Numbered from the stretch's first letter, positions 15,302-25,347 are shown. The stretch: DNA of 52,712 bases from DATGZX01 sp035296965 (GCA_035296965.1 DATGZX010000447.1:1-52712), one strand, 5' to 3'. Numbers and translations are program-made. The notes: generated from the letters alone by a model not told the origin.

Positions 15302-17860
15302 TCACTCGGGTTCGATCACGACGCGGAAGCCGATGTCCGGGGCGGCCTTTTGGTAGGGATAACTCGCGGTCCTGTCCTCGTCTTCCATGTCGCTATAGCG
15401 TAGGGGATGCGACTCGTTAAAGCCGACGCCGCGCAAGAAAATCATGACTGAGTTGCCTGGATCGCTGATCGGCACGGTCTGCTTGTTGAAAGAAGAATTG
15501 CGCGTCCACTCCCGTCCGTTGGCCGCCATGTCCCGGCAGCCAAACGGACTGCGGTTGTGCTTGTCCGTGGCAATCCTGACCGGCTCTTTCAGCGCAATGT
15601 CTAGCTTGGCAGTCCCTTCCCACTTGCCCTGATAGGGGCCCTCACCGCGCGGTTCTTCCCAGAGACCCGATGCCTTGTCCCATTGATCGGTCGTCGGCAA
15701 GTCGCCATGCAGCCACATGGAGGCGAAGCGATAGGCGTCCTCCACGCCGACTCCCAGCGCCGGGAAGCGGTTGTCGGCGTAGCGGTTCCAGTTCGAATGC
15801 GTGATCATCGCAGCGTGCGCGTCCGCATACTTGCGGAACAGGCCAACCCAGACCTTGTCCGCCATCATGTAAAACGTGTTCGGATCCTTGCTGCGCTGCT
15901 TGGGAATGAGGATGAATTCGACAGGCAGAGTGTCTGCACGGTCGGCACGCATGATCCTCTTGTAATAGAACCTGCCCGTCGAGTCAGCGACCAGATCTTC
16001 GCCGCTCTTTGCATAGTCGGGCGGCAGATAGAGCACGGTCAGATCGAAGGCTATTTCATGATGCTGATTGCCTCCCTCGGCGATGACCTTCACCTTGCTG
16101 ATTCCAGCGGCGGCACCTTTGGCGCTGGTCACGTCGAGATGAACCGTCTCCTCGTCCGGCGAGATCTTGGCATCCGGAATCAAGACATTGGGCGGCAGGC
16201 CGGAAAACGTTAGGGTCACCGCCCCCTTGAACTTATCGCGTCGCAGGTGTAGCTTGAGGGGCTTGGTGTCGCTCGGGCCGAGCACCAGAGCATCCGGCAC
16301 CTCCAGTGTAAATGAACCGGCGGCGATTACCTTCTTGTTGAAATACGCTACGGCACCGACGACGATGGCCACGACAAGTGCAGCGAGCAGCAGGCCGAAG
16401 ACCGCGCGCAGACGCCTCGGAGCCTTTCTCAGCGCGGTCGACAGATCGCGGCGATCTACTTTCTGTTCCTTCACCAGCTCGTCTTCCAGGGCGCGCACGA
16501 ACGTAACGCAGCTGGGATAGCGCTGGGCGGGATCCTTGCTCAGGGCCTTGAGAAGGACCTGTCGCTCTCCGTCGTCGAGCATCGAGAGGTCCGGCACGGA
16601 CTCCATGTGAGAGCACATGTAGTCCGCAAGGCTGTTGCAATTGAATGGATAGCGGCCCAGGCGCAGCTCGACATAGGCCAGGGCCAAGCTGTATTGATCG
16701 CTCAGCCGGCTGACCGAGCCGCGCCAGGTTTCCGGCGCCATGTAAGCGGGTGTGCCGCACGAAGTGGCGTTGAAGATCTCCTGGGTGCCTTGCTCGCGGG
16801 CCAGGCCAAAGTCGGCCACCTTGGAATGTCCTTGCAGGAGGAGGATGTTTTCCGGTTTGACGTCGCGGTGGAGCACGTCGCTTTCGTGCAGATAGTCGAG
16901 CCCCTCGGCAGCCTCGCGGAAGTAGCGGATCAGATCGGGAAGGTCGATGCCGGGCTTTCCCTTGTTCAAGCATTCTTCGAGGCGGTCGCGCAGGCTGCCG
17001 TCTGCCAGTTCCATGGCGATGTAGAGGCGGTTGTCCAGCACCCAGTAAGCCTGCGTTTGCAGCAGGAAAGGGTGCCGCAAAGTTTTGATCAGCTCCAGCG
17101 ATTTCAGCTCGCGGCTGCCTTTGTCTTCGTCGATTGCCCGATAGATGCATTTGATAGCGACTTCCACCCCGCCCGGGGCCTCCGCCCGCCAGACGTCGCC
17201 GAAGCTGCCACAGCCTATGCGGCCTAGCAACCGGTAACCGCCACCGACGGGCAGCATATGCACATCGCTGAATACAGGCGGCGATTTTGCCCCACTAGAG
17301 TCGGGTGTCGTAGCGCGACAGGCCGATGAAGAACTTTCCCCGACGGACGTCCCCAGGCCGTCAATGCGCGTCTCGGGCCAGGCCGGCTTGTTCTTCTCCG
17401 GCAGACGGCCGTCCGAGCCCTCCAGTTCCTGCGTGGCACCATCCTGGAGAATGAGGCGGAGGAAGCGTGTAAACTGATCCGGGAAGCGATTTTGGTATTC
17501 CGCGGAGTTGGGATTGTCGCCGCAACGGCGGCGGATGCGGTATTCGACTGCAATTAGTTCTGGGGGTACTGTCGCTGCCGTGCCGAGATCAGGGTACTTG
17601 ACTAGGTAGTCCTCAAGACGAACGGGCCGGCCGCACTTCCAGTGGAACTCCAGATGGGCCTTTACCATCTCCTGCAAGGCGATCAACCACTGCGGGTGGG
17701 TGAGGCCCGGCAAAAAGCCGCTCAACTCGACCGATTCACTTCGGGAACCCGCTTTTTCGAGAGATTGAAGGAGTCGCGCAATGCGCTCGTGCAGTCCTTC
17801 TTCCTCGCCGGGCTCCTGGGGACCTACAGTGGCAAAGGGATCCATGGGGCTTTCCGCCAT
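15302..17860 (-). CDS. Transmembrane Ser/Thr kinase with C-terminal formylglycine-generating-enzyme-like domain
   Basis: An 852-residue protein. The kinase domain spans about residues 208-460 with an intact core: glycine loop GRIGCGSFGDVW, VAIK (Lys about 237), HRDVKPEN (Asp about 333), DFGLA (Asp about 350), and GTPAYMAPE. A single membrane helix follows (about 484-507, VFGLLLAALVVAIVVGAVAYF). Outside lies an Ig-like stretch (PLKLHLRRDKFKGAVTLTFSGLPPNV), then an FGE-sulfatase/SUMF1-like domain ending PFGCRDMAANGREWTRN and DIGFRVVIEPE. The active-site cysteine pair of true FGE was not identified, so it may only bind. ATG 17860 is chosen over 18037 because the extra 59 residues look non-coding; 17845 is an alternative. 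Divergent from the WD40/caspase-like gene, which may be its partner. Confidence 0.88.
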   Translation of the reverse strand: MAESPMDPFATVGPQEPGEEEGLHERIARLLQSLEKAGSRSESVELSGFLPGLTHPQWLIALQEMVKAHLEFHWKCGRPVRLEDYLVKYPDLGTAATVPPELIAVEYRIRRRCGDNPNSAEYQNRFPDQFTRFLRLILQDGATQELEGSDGRLPEKNKPAWPETRIDGLGTSVGESSSSACRATTPDSSGAKSPPVFSDVHMLPVGGGYRLLGRIGCGSFGDVWRAEAPGGVEVAIKCIYRAIDEDKGSRELKSLELIKTLRHPFLLQTQAYWVLDNRLYIAMELADGSLRDRLEECLNKGKPGIDLPDLIRYFREAAEGLDYLHESDVLHRDVKPENILLLQGHSKVADFGLAREQGTQEIFNATSCGTPAYMAPETWRGSVSRLSDQYSLALAYVELRLGRYPFNCNSLADYMCSHMESVPDLSMLDDGERQVLLKALSKDPAQRYPSCVTFVRALEDELVKEQKVDRRDLSTALRKAPRRLRAVFGLLLAALVVAIVVGAVAYFNKKVIAAGSFTLEVPDALVLGPSDTKPLKLHLRRDKFKGAVTLTFSGLPPNVLIPDAKISPDEETVHLDVTSAKGAAAGISKVKVIAEGGNQHHEIAFDLTVLYLPPDYAKSGEDLVADSTGRFYYKRIMRADRADTLPVEFILIPKQRSKDPNTFYMMADKVWVGLFRKYADAHAAMITHSNWNRYADNRFPALGVGVEDAYRFASMWLHGDLPTTDQWDKASGLWEEPRGEGPYQGKWEGTAKLDIALKEPVRIATDKHNRSPFGCRDMAANGREWTRNSSFNKQTVPISDPGNSVMIFLRGVGFNESHPLRYSDMEDEDRTASYPYQKAAPDIGFRVVIEPE

Positions 17861-18129
17861 GTGGTTGAATACTCCATGATAATTTACCCTGGAATTGCGG
17901 GATAGGTCGCCTTTCCGGCGAGGCAAATCGGGATAGGCCGGCGCTAAGCGTAAGTTTGCCGGATTAGTATGGATCGGATCTGCGGAGTCCGCGCCATGCC
18001 CGTTCCAACTCTTTGGCATCCTGCCAGCGCACCACACAGGGTATTATAGGAATGGGTATCTCTCTGCAGCGGAATTTTCCTGTCAGGTTTTTCGCAGGCA
18101 TCGAGCAAGACTCCAGTTGAACCCCAAAT

Positions 18130-21100
18130 ATGCTGAAACTATTCGTTTACCTGGGACTCTGCTGGCTTTGGTTGACAGGACTGATCGCGTTTGCGCAGGC
18201 TCCCGTCATCCCACCCGGTGAGAAAGAACCACTACTGCGCCTCGAAGCGGGCGGGCCGACCGCCTTCGTGACTAGCCTGGCCTTCAGCCAAGATGGAACT
18301 CGGCTCTACGCCGCGGGCTGGGACAAGGTCGTGCGCGTCTGGCGACTCGATGCCCAGGGCAATTTTGTTGCGGACCGCGCAAGCTATCGCGTGCCGCTCG
18401 GCCCCGGTCTGAGCGGGGCCATCAATGCCATCGCGTTGTCGGACGACGGTACCTGGCTTGCCGCGGCCGGCGTGGGTGTGTTCCGGGGCGAAGCCGGATT
18501 CCGCCAGCCCGGACTGGTACTGCCCTCGCTAGGCGCTCTCACCCCGGAAATGCGCCTGGACCAGGGCATGATCTATGTATTCAACACCAGGACCCAGGCC
18601 GTCCACCTTCTCCGGGGCCACCTGGGCGAAGTGCTGTCCATGACGTTTGCGCCGGATCGGCAGGGCAAACGTCTAATGCTCGTGTCGGCCGCCCGCGAGT
18701 GGGACAAGGATGCCAGTAAGTTCGTAGGGTCGGTCCGGTTGTGGGACGTCGAGCGCGAGACTTATCTCGACGGCCTCTGGGGATTGCCAGAAACGAAACT
18801 GCGTCCAGGACTGAGCTGCTGGCACACGGGCGACGACCCGAAACAGATGCGCGTGGCCGTTGCCTGGGATGACGGATTTTTGCGGGTCTGGGACGTCGAC
18901 AAAAGCGACGACCGCTCATGGAAGGTGAAGGACGTCAAATACAACATCACGGCGGCGTTTGTGCCCGGACTCGACAGGCTTCTCACGGCCGGCTACGGTA
19001 ACGGCAAGGCAGAACTAAAGCTGTGGAAGGTACCTGTGGGGCAAGCACCTCAGGCCGATACACCTCAGCAGGAGCAGGCGCAGAAAATCGATGCCTTTCC
19101 GCGCGCCTTGGCCCTGGCGGCAGCAAACGCCGACGGCAAGTTCGATCATGCGGCGGCAGTCGTGCGCATGCCGAACCGTCAGGACGAATACCGGCTACAA
19201 CTGCTCGATCTGGACCCGGCGGCCCTCGGCGTCGTGAAAGCGGATGCCGTCCTCTGGAGGGGAAGCCCGAGACAGCCGGTGCTCGCCGCTGCTCCCCACG
19301 GCCGTCATCTCGCCGTGGCCGGCAATGCGGACCACGAGATCATCGTCTACTCGATCCGGGATCTGCTCAACCGCGCGGGGCAGCCTCAGAAACTGCGCAG
19401 CACGGGTGCGACGATGCGCTCTGCTTCATTCGTTACCCAAGGCAAGGAGCTCGGATTGCTGCTGAATGAGACGATATCAAAAACTCCCGGGAGCACTCCA
19501 CACGCACCGGCTGCCGGCGACTTGATTTTCGATTTCGCCAGACGGCAGCTCACGGCCGAACAGCAAGGATGGAACACATCCGCTCCCGCACTTGGCAATT
19601 GGCGTGCGGCAACGGAGGCAGGAAACGCGCGGCCGGCCGTAGCCATCTACGAGGGCCAGCGCCTGGTGCGGCGCATCGAACTCACGGAAAAGCAGGTCAT
19701 CAGCGATTTTGCCCTGCTGCCACCGCAAGCTCCACTGCAAGTCCCAATCCTGGCACTGGCCTACCACGAAGACGGCCAGCCGATGCTCTGGCTTTATAAT
19801 GCCGCCTCGGGCGAGAAACTTCGCCAGTACACGGCCCACACCGACCGGATTTATTGCCTGGCGTTCTCGGCTGACGGCAGGCTCCTCGTTTCCTCGGCCG
19901 AGGATCAAACGATCTGCGTCTGGAGTTTGACCAACCTGGGAAAGCTCCTGGGCCAGCTGGGCATGCTTTCGGGAGTGGTGGTGAAGGAGGCGAACGGCGT
20001 TCTGGTGGTCGCTCAGATCCAGGGCGACAGTCCCTCCTCAGGTAAGCTGGCAAAGGACGACGTGATCGAGGGAACCGTGGAGGGAACCAAGCTCCGGTCA
20101 TTGACGCTGGCTCGCGACTTTTACGAAGCCATCGCGGCTGTAAAGCCGGGGAAGACAATCACTTTGCGCGTGCGCGGGGCAGGGGGAGCGCGGGACGTTA
20201 CGTTGGCCGTCGCTCAAGGCATCGACGACCGAAAGCCATTGCTCTCCCTCTTCGTTACGCGCGACGGCAAGGCTGAAGACCGCAAATGGGTAGGCTGGAA
20301 CCCGATCGGGCCCTACGAGTCCAGCGATCAGAAGGCGGAACGCCATCTCGGTTGGCATTTCAACACCGGCGAGGCAAGCGCGCCGACACGGTTCGCGCTC
20401 GCGGATCAGTATCGCAAACAGTATTACCGGGAAGGGATTCTGAAAGATCTGGTAGTACGAGGTGAGCTGCAACGCGTGCCGCCACCAGCTCCGCCGCCAC
20501 GTCCCAGATTGGGACTATTGATCGAAGAAGATGGCCAGTTTGCCGAGCGCGATGAGCAGGGCGAGATTTTTGTCCGCCATGCGAGTGTCACACTGAAACT
20601 GACCGTCATGGGACGACCCCTTGACACGCTCCGGTCCGTAAGCTGGAAACTCGACGGCGTGGCCGAAGAAAAACTCGACCCGGTAAAAGCCGTCGGGGGA
20701 GAATTCTCCGTCCCGGTAAGCCTGAAACGCGGCATCCATAAGGTCCGCGTGACGGTCTTGACGCCGGATGGAGGGCCGCACGAGTATTCCGAAGAACTGG
20801 TGCTGCGCTATCAACCGCCGCCGCCGCGCGTGAATCGCGCTGGACCCAGGCGTCTTGTCGTAAACAATGCGAACTTCCTCTTCCAAGCGAGCGTACTGCC
20901 AGGTTCTGCCTCCGAAGATTTCAAGGTCCAGCTTCGTCATGCGCACGCGGGCAAGATACTCTTCGACGACTCAAGGACCTATTCTGCCGGCCAGGACCAA
21001 CAGGTGGCCATTAAACAGCAACTTCGCTTGCAGCCGGGGAATAACCTGGTCGAGTTGGTGGCTGTCAACCAAAACGCTCTGCATCCATTCGAAGAGGAAG

Positions 21101-23487
21101 AGACGCGACGGATCGCGCTGGAAATTACCCTGGTGAACAGGGCCCGGCCTCCTCTTATCGTTTTGGATGGAGTGACCCCCGACGGGAATGCAGCCAGACA
21201 GCGCATCGCCATTGAACCGGGAAGACCGGTGTTCGTTCGCGCGCCGAAGATCAGGATCTCTGGGAAAATCGAAGCCACGGAAGAGTTGATTAAAGCAGAA
21301 TGGCTGAAAGCGGGGTCCTCAACAGCTACCCTGCTGCCTATTCAAGATCCCGACAAGCGCAAGGCTACGATTGGCATGGAAGTAACTCTCGAGCCCGGTG
21401 CCCAGAAACTGCGTTTCCTGGCCAAGACCGCTACGAGCGACGAAGCAGAACGAGAGGTCGCCTTCTTTTACCAGCCCTTCACGCCTGTTGTCACGCTGGT
21501 TGCACCGGCAGCGCTACAGGTTGGAGAGAAGGAATCCGGGGAACTTCCCCTTCAGGGCCGGCTGAGGCTGCCTGCCGACCGGCGTCCTTTTCGCGCGCTG
21601 ATTTTCGTGAACGACAAGGAATTGCCCGCGCCGCCCGTCATCGACGAACGCGCAGAGACGCTGAGCGCGAAGGTGCCTCTTCAGCCGGGGGATAACAGGA
21701 TCCAGGTGCGTTTGAACAACACTTGGGAGGGAACTTCCAGCTCCAATACAATCAGCGTCCGCTACGTCCGTCCGCCGCGGATTGTAAAGATGCAAGCTCC
21801 ACCGGAAAGCAGCAAAGCGTTCGCCGAGATCAGGGCGCACGTCCGATCGCCTCTGGCGCTGCTGCAGGCGTCGATGCGAGTGGAAGTCAATGGTCAGAAG
21901 CGCACCGTGCAAGCAACATCCGAGCCAGAACAGGAGGCGGGAATGTGGCTGGTGAAGCTGCAAGACGTGCCTCTCGACCCCGACGGGCGCGAGAGCGAGA
22001 TCCGATTTTGGGTGAGCAATCAAGAGGCGGAGTGTCTGGAGCCGGGAATCGCGGCCATCACCTATAAGCGGACGCTACCTCCGCCGGAGATCGTCTTCCT
22101 GGAGCCGCGCGAAAATGCCGTGGTACGCGGGCCCAAACTCAAGGTGCGGTTCCGTGTCCTGTCCGCCAACTCGGTGAAAAGCGTTCGGCTGATTCGAGAG
22201 GGAGATAAGCCGATTTCGATCGATGTTGCAGGGCTGCAGCCTGATGTCGATGGCACGTGCCGCCTTACAGCAGAGCAGGAAATCAGCCTAGATCCCGATA
22301 TCAATCATGTGCGCGTGGAAGCAACCAGCGCTGGCGGCCAGCAAACGAGCACCCTGGTCGTGAATTTCCCCTACAAGCCCGTACGGATGGTGGTAGACAG
22401 CATTATCCCCAGGGAACCGGGAGCTGCGCCCATGCAGCCCCGCTTGTTGCCGGGCGGCAAAAGCGTCTTCGCGGAGTTGAAGCACGGGCGCGCCCGCCTG
22501 CTGGGCCGGGTCCTTTGGGACGAGGCGGATGACCAGCGCCTCAACAAGACCAGGACCGTGCGAGTATACGTCAACGGCTTCCAGCAGATCCCCGCGATCT
22601 TGCAGCTGCCGGGGGAACATGGCCGCGCGCGTGCCTTCGAGGCAAACATCGTCTTGAGCCAGGCCAAGGGCAATCGGATAGAACTCGCGCTACCCGACCT
22701 AGCAGAAGAGGCAGACGACTGCTCGCAGTGCCTGGTGAACTGTATCGAGCCGGAACGAGAACAGCGGCTTCATTTGCTGGTAATCAGTCTCGAGGCCCGG
22801 GACAAGGAACTTTTGAAGGCGGACTTCCTGCGTGCGTTCCAGTCCACGGTCGGCGCGCAGGGCCAACTGAAAACGCCTGTCTTCGAACCGGTTTATGTTT
22901 ATGGGCCACAAGTCGGCGACAGCACCCGCCCGGAATACATCTACACGCAAATCGCCAAGATCCAGAGCCGCATTCGCCATCTCAATAACGCCGGCCTGGT
23001 CAGCAACGATGTCGTCGTCTTTTTCTACCAGGGGACCGAAGCTGTCGGCGCGCAGGGCAATCTTTTTCTCACAAGCGTGCACTCCGCGGCTGCGGAATTG
23101 CAATACTCCTCGATCGCATGTGACGATCTTGTACATTATTTCGCCGACACTCCTGGCGCTCACGTGCTGATGTTTGACGTTGGACGACAGGCCCAAACAA
23201 TGGCGCCCGCGGCGAAGGACAAGGTAGCGCAGTGGGAAGACAACTACCCCGACGCCAAGCTCGACATGGCCGTTGTGCGCTACGCCTGGTTGAGGAGTGC
23301 TCACGTGCCGGGGAATGGACAACTCCTTGATGCCCTGGAAAAGGTGATGCCCCACGCGGCCCGACTAAGTGAAGTCACCGACCAATTGCGTGGCTCGGTC
23401 GCAGGTTCGGCAGGCTATCTGGACTCGCTGCAGAAGGAGTACATACCGGAAGAGATGAAATCGCTCGTTTTCAGTCGAAAGCGCTGA
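18130..23487 (+). CDS. Giant exported WD40/PDZ-like/Ig-like protein with a caspase-like domain lacking its catalytic dyad
   Basis: A 1785-residue protein. Signal peptide about 1-25 (LCWLWLTGLIAFAQA). WD40 repeats occur from about 39 to 600 (SLAFSQDGTRLYAAGWDKVVRVWRL, GSVRLWDVE, DGFLRVWDVD, CLAFSADGRLLVSSAEDQTICVW). A PDZ-like segment at about 605-690 (GVLVVAQIQGDSPSSGKLAKDDVI) follows. Then about 800 residues of Ig-like beta-sandwiches separated by RPP/YQPPPPR linkers. A caspase-like p20 fold begins near 1541 (QRLHLLVISLEARD). At the usual SGHG site it reads QGTE (Thr1636 for His); at the usual DxC site it reads DVGRQ (Gly1685 for Cys). So it should not be a protease. It is divergent from the kinase-FGE gene, 269 bases away. 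Confidence 0.85.
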   Translation: MLKLFVYLGLCWLWLTGLIAFAQAPVIPPGEKEPLLRLEAGGPTAFVTSLAFSQDGTRLYAAGWDKVVRVWRLDAQGNFVADRASYRVPLGPGLSGAINAIALSDDGTWLAAAGVGVFRGEAGFRQPGLVLPSLGALTPEMRLDQGMIYVFNTRTQAVHLLRGHLGEVLSMTFAPDRQGKRLMLVSAAREWDKDASKFVGSVRLWDVERETYLDGLWGLPETKLRPGLSCWHTGDDPKQMRVAVAWDDGFLRVWDVDKSDDRSWKVKDVKYNITAAFVPGLDRLLTAGYGNGKAELKLWKVPVGQAPQADTPQQEQAQKIDAFPRALALAAANADGKFDHAAAVVRMPNRQDEYRLQLLDLDPAALGVVKADAVLWRGSPRQPVLAAAPHGRHLAVAGNADHEIIVYSIRDLLNRAGQPQKLRSTGATMRSASFVTQGKELGLLLNETISKTPGSTPHAPAAGDLIFDFARRQLTAEQQGWNTSAPALGNWRAATEAGNARPAVAIYEGQRLVRRIELTEKQVISDFALLPPQAPLQVPILALAYHEDGQPMLWLYNAASGEKLRQYTAHTDRIYCLAFSADGRLLVSSAEDQTICVWSLTNLGKLLGQLGMLSGVVVKEANGVLVVAQIQGDSPSSGKLAKDDVIEGTVEGTKLRSLTLARDFYEAIAAVKPGKTITLRVRGAGGARDVTLAVAQGIDDRKPLLSLFVTRDGKAEDRKWVGWNPIGPYESSDQKAERHLGWHFNTGEASAPTRFALADQYRKQYYREGILKDLVVRGELQRVPPPAPPPRPRLGLLIEEDGQFAERDEQGEIFVRHASVTLKLTVMGRPLDTLRSVSWKLDGVAEEKLDPVKAVGGEFSVPVSLKRGIHKVRVTVLTPDGGPHEYSEELVLRYQPPPPRVNRAGPRRLVVNNANFLFQASVLPGSASEDFKVQLRHAHAGKILFDDSRTYSAGQDQQVAIKQQLRLQPGNNLVELVAVNQNALHPFEEEETRRIALEITLVNRARPPLIVLDGVTPDGNAARQRIAIEPGRPVFVRAPKIRISGKIEATEELIKAEWLKAGSSTATLLPIQDPDKRKATIGMEVTLEPGAQKLRFLAKTATSDEAEREVAFFYQPFTPVVTLVAPAALQVGEKESGELPLQGRLRLPADRRPFRALIFVNDKELPAPPVIDERAETLSAKVPLQPGDNRIQVRLNNTWEGTSSSNTISVRYVRPPRIVKMQAPPESSKAFAEIRAHVRSPLALLQASMRVEVNGQKRTVQATSEPEQEAGMWLVKLQDVPLDPDGRESEIRFWVSNQEAECLEPGIAAITYKRTLPPPEIVFLEPRENAVVRGPKLKVRFRVLSANSVKSVRLIREGDKPISIDVAGLQPDVDGTCRLTAEQEISLDPDINHVRVEATSAGGQQTSTLVVNFPYKPVRMVVDSIIPREPGAAPMQPRLLPGGKSVFAELKHGRARLLGRVLWDEADDQRLNKTRTVRVYVNGFQQIPAILQLPGEHGRARAFEANIVLSQAKGNRIELALPDLAEEADDCSQCLVNCIEPEREQRLHLLVISLEARDKELLKADFLRAFQSTVGAQGQLKTPVFEPVYVYGPQVGDSTRPEYIYTQIAKIQSRIRHLNNAGLVSNDVVVFFYQGTEAVGAQGNLFLTSVHSAAAELQYSSIACDDLVHYFADTPGAHVLMFDVGRQAQTMAPAAKDKVAQWEDNYPDAKLDMAVVRYAWLRSAHVPGNGQLLDALEKVMPHAARLSEVTDQLRGSVAGSAGYLDSLQKEYIPEEMKSLVFSRKR

Positions 23488-23665
23488 ATAAGCAAACAAC
23501 CAACGTTCTTGCAGCCGGGGGCTCACAGAGAATTCGGGTGCTCGCTGACGCGGCGAGTTGATCTGCAGAGACGGGCGAAGACCACGTTCTCTCGTTCACT
23601 CCCTCAGCCCACGAATCGAATTCCGTCGCGGAGGCCAATTCTGTTCGGAAGCAAGGCGTCCCGGA

Positions 23666-25003
23666 TCATGGCGCGTTTGCGCTCGGTGCAAAGTTCGTGT
23701 CGCCGCTGTATCGCGCAAGCAGTCCACCCATGGTCGCGACGGAGGGAGAAACCATGAGTTGCGCCGTTCCCCCTTGCAGCGAAACCTTGCCAAGCACCGT
23801 GGTCCCTACCGAGAAGGTAATCAATCCCGTGGCCGCGAACGGCCCTACAACACTGGGACTTACGTCAGCTGTCAATATCGCCATGTTTCCGCTTGGCGAC
23901 GGACTCACCGTTAGTGTGGTCATCGTTGCTTGCTGGTTAACCGTCTGAATCAGAGGAGCGCTCGCGCTGGCGGTGAAGTTGGCATCCCCGCCGTAGCTGG
24001 CCGTAATCGCATGCTGGCCCGCTGGCAGGGTCGCAATCGTGAAAGTCGCGCTGCCCGCGGCATTCAGGTTTGTCGTTCCCAGCAAGGTGTTCCCATCCAT
24101 GAACGTGACCGGGCCCGTGGCCGTCGAGCCTCCCGCAACATTGGGGCTGATGGTCGCCGTGAACGTCACAGACTGGTCCAGGGCCGAGGGATTGGCGGAG
24201 GACAAGAGCGTGGTTGTCGTGGGGCTCGGAACCAGGAGCGGGTTCTCTTGCGCCCGTCCGAAATACTCGCCGGAGCCCAGGATACCGTTGATGACACCAA
24301 GGATCCCGCTCTGCTGCTCAACGCCGACAAAGTGAGTCAGACCGACCGGGTCAGCCGTTCGTTGCAGGAGATTGCCATACTGCAACTGCACCTGCCTTTG
24401 CAGGTTTTCAGGGCCGGCGAAGATCGCAGTAACCACTTCGGCCAGACTCGCGCCGCTACTGATGGCGCACTCCCACCCCATCAATCCCGACGGATCGATG
24501 CTCCGGCCCAACTGGTCCTGATACAAACTCCTCAGGAAACCGGCGGGCGTGCTGCCGCTCAGCTGATAGAACTCCGGCGAGGTATAGATGGAAATCGCTA
24601 TCTGCTCGATCGGGCCGCCGGCTGCAAGCATCGCCAGGTCGTTCGTCAGGCCCACCGGATCCGCGCTTCGACCCAAAAGGTTGTGGTAAAGGTCTTCAAT
24701 CTCGTCGGTGCGATACTCGTTGCTATTTTGGATGTCCGCGGCAACTTGATTCCGCGAGGCCCCTTGATTCAACAGACCTGTCCAGCCAGCCAGGCCGGAT
24801 GCATCCGGGGGCCGGCTGAGAAGGTCCAGATAGACCAGGTTGACGAAATTCTGGTTGGGACTGCCGGGGATCACGGGCGTAATCCGCGTCTCCAGCAACT
24901 CCACATATAGCCAACTCTTGGATTGGGGATGCGCTCCTGGCGCGCGTGGTCGACTCGCTGATGAACCGCGTCCGAACCATCTCAAGGGGCTACGGTTGTT
25001 CAC
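23666..25003 (-). CDS. DUF4214 and Ig-like repeat surface protein with LEPR-like N-terminal motif
   Basis: About 445 residues from GTG 25003. The N-terminus (NNRSPLRWFGRG, then YVELLETRITPVIPG) matches the arginine-rich leader plus LE-x-R-x-x-P motif that planctomycete exported giant proteins carry. Then come DUF4214 repeats (NFVNLVYLDLLSRPPDASGLAGW, LYHNLLGRSADPVGLTND, SLYQDQLGRSIDPSGLMGW, QYGNLLQRTADPVGLTHF), followed by two Ig-like domains (TTTLLSSANPSALDQSVTFTATISP, ATMTTLTVSPSPSGNMAILTADVSP). DUF4214 occurs in cell-surface proteins. GTG 25003 (AAAGGA upstream) gives the expected leader; ATG 25063 is the longer alternative. The last Ig domain ends abruptly at SANAP, so the C-terminus may be shortened. 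Confidence 0.8.
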   Translation of the reverse strand: MNNRSPLRWFGRGSSASRPRAPGAHPQSKSWLYVELLETRITPVIPGSPNQNFVNLVYLDLLSRPPDASGLAGWTGLLNQGASRNQVAADIQNSNEYRTDEIEDLYHNLLGRSADPVGLTNDLAMLAAGGPIEQIAISIYTSPEFYQLSGSTPAGFLRSLYQDQLGRSIDPSGLMGWECAISSGASLAEVVTAIFAGPENLQRQVQLQYGNLLQRTADPVGLTHFVGVEQQSGILGVINGILGSGEYFGRAQENPLLVPSPTTTTLLSSANPSALDQSVTFTATISPNVAGGSTATGPVTFMDGNTLLGTTNLNAAGSATFTIATLPAGQHAITASYGGDANFTASASAPLIQTVNQQATMTTLTVSPSPSGNMAILTADVSPSVVGPFAATGLITFSVGTTVLGKVSLQGGTAQLMVSPSVATMGGLLARYSGDTNFAPSANAP

Positions 25004-25347
25004 GGCAATTCCTTTGCGTCCAAGCAAAAGCAGGCGTGTCCGGTGTCGTCCAACCAGCGGCAAGGTAAGCAGAAGCGTCCCCTGCGGTAGGCAGTTTCCC
25101 TCGTCTCAGATCGACAAACAGGGCAGGGCAGCGTCAACGCAGTTTCCCTCTGGGGAATAACGGGAGCTTGCGCGCCAGTCCAAGATTGATATCCAGTACA
25201 GCCCGCAAAGTCAAATAAGAATCGCCCATTCCGCGCAAGCCTCCCAAGAGAACTTGGGCTGCGCAATTCAGGCGGGCTGGCGGTCGAAACAAAACGTGAA
25301 TGACAGGGATCAGCCCGAACCAGACACGAGATCGGCGTCATCCGCAT
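25000..25347 (-). CDS. Doubtful small Cys-rich open frame (zinc-ribbon-like end)
   Basis: The only notable part is the last 45 residues: CPVCRSETRETAYRRGRFCLPC, then HACFCLD. Two CxxC pairs spaced like a zinc ribbon. Its TGA overlaps the GTG start of the DUF4214 gene (GTGA), which would be normal for coupled genes. A TTG with GAGGG upstream near 25135 could begin just this part. The N-terminal portion does not look coding. It may well be chance. Confidence 0.25.
   Translation of the reverse strand: MRMTPISCLVRADPCHSRFVSTASPPELRSPSSLGRLARNGRFLFDFAGCTGYQSWTGAQAPVIPQRETALTLPCPVCRSETRETAYRRGRFCLPCRWLDDTGHACFCLDAKELP

Noticed and set aside
15302..23487. Kinase plus WD40/caspase-like protein as an anti-phage defence system
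   Set aside because: The caspase dyad is missing and the giant protein has an export signal, so a cytoplasmic suicide protease is unlikely.
23930..24910. 326-codon open frame on the + strand
   Set aside because: Antisense to the DUF4214/Ig-like gene, whose repeats are unmistakable.
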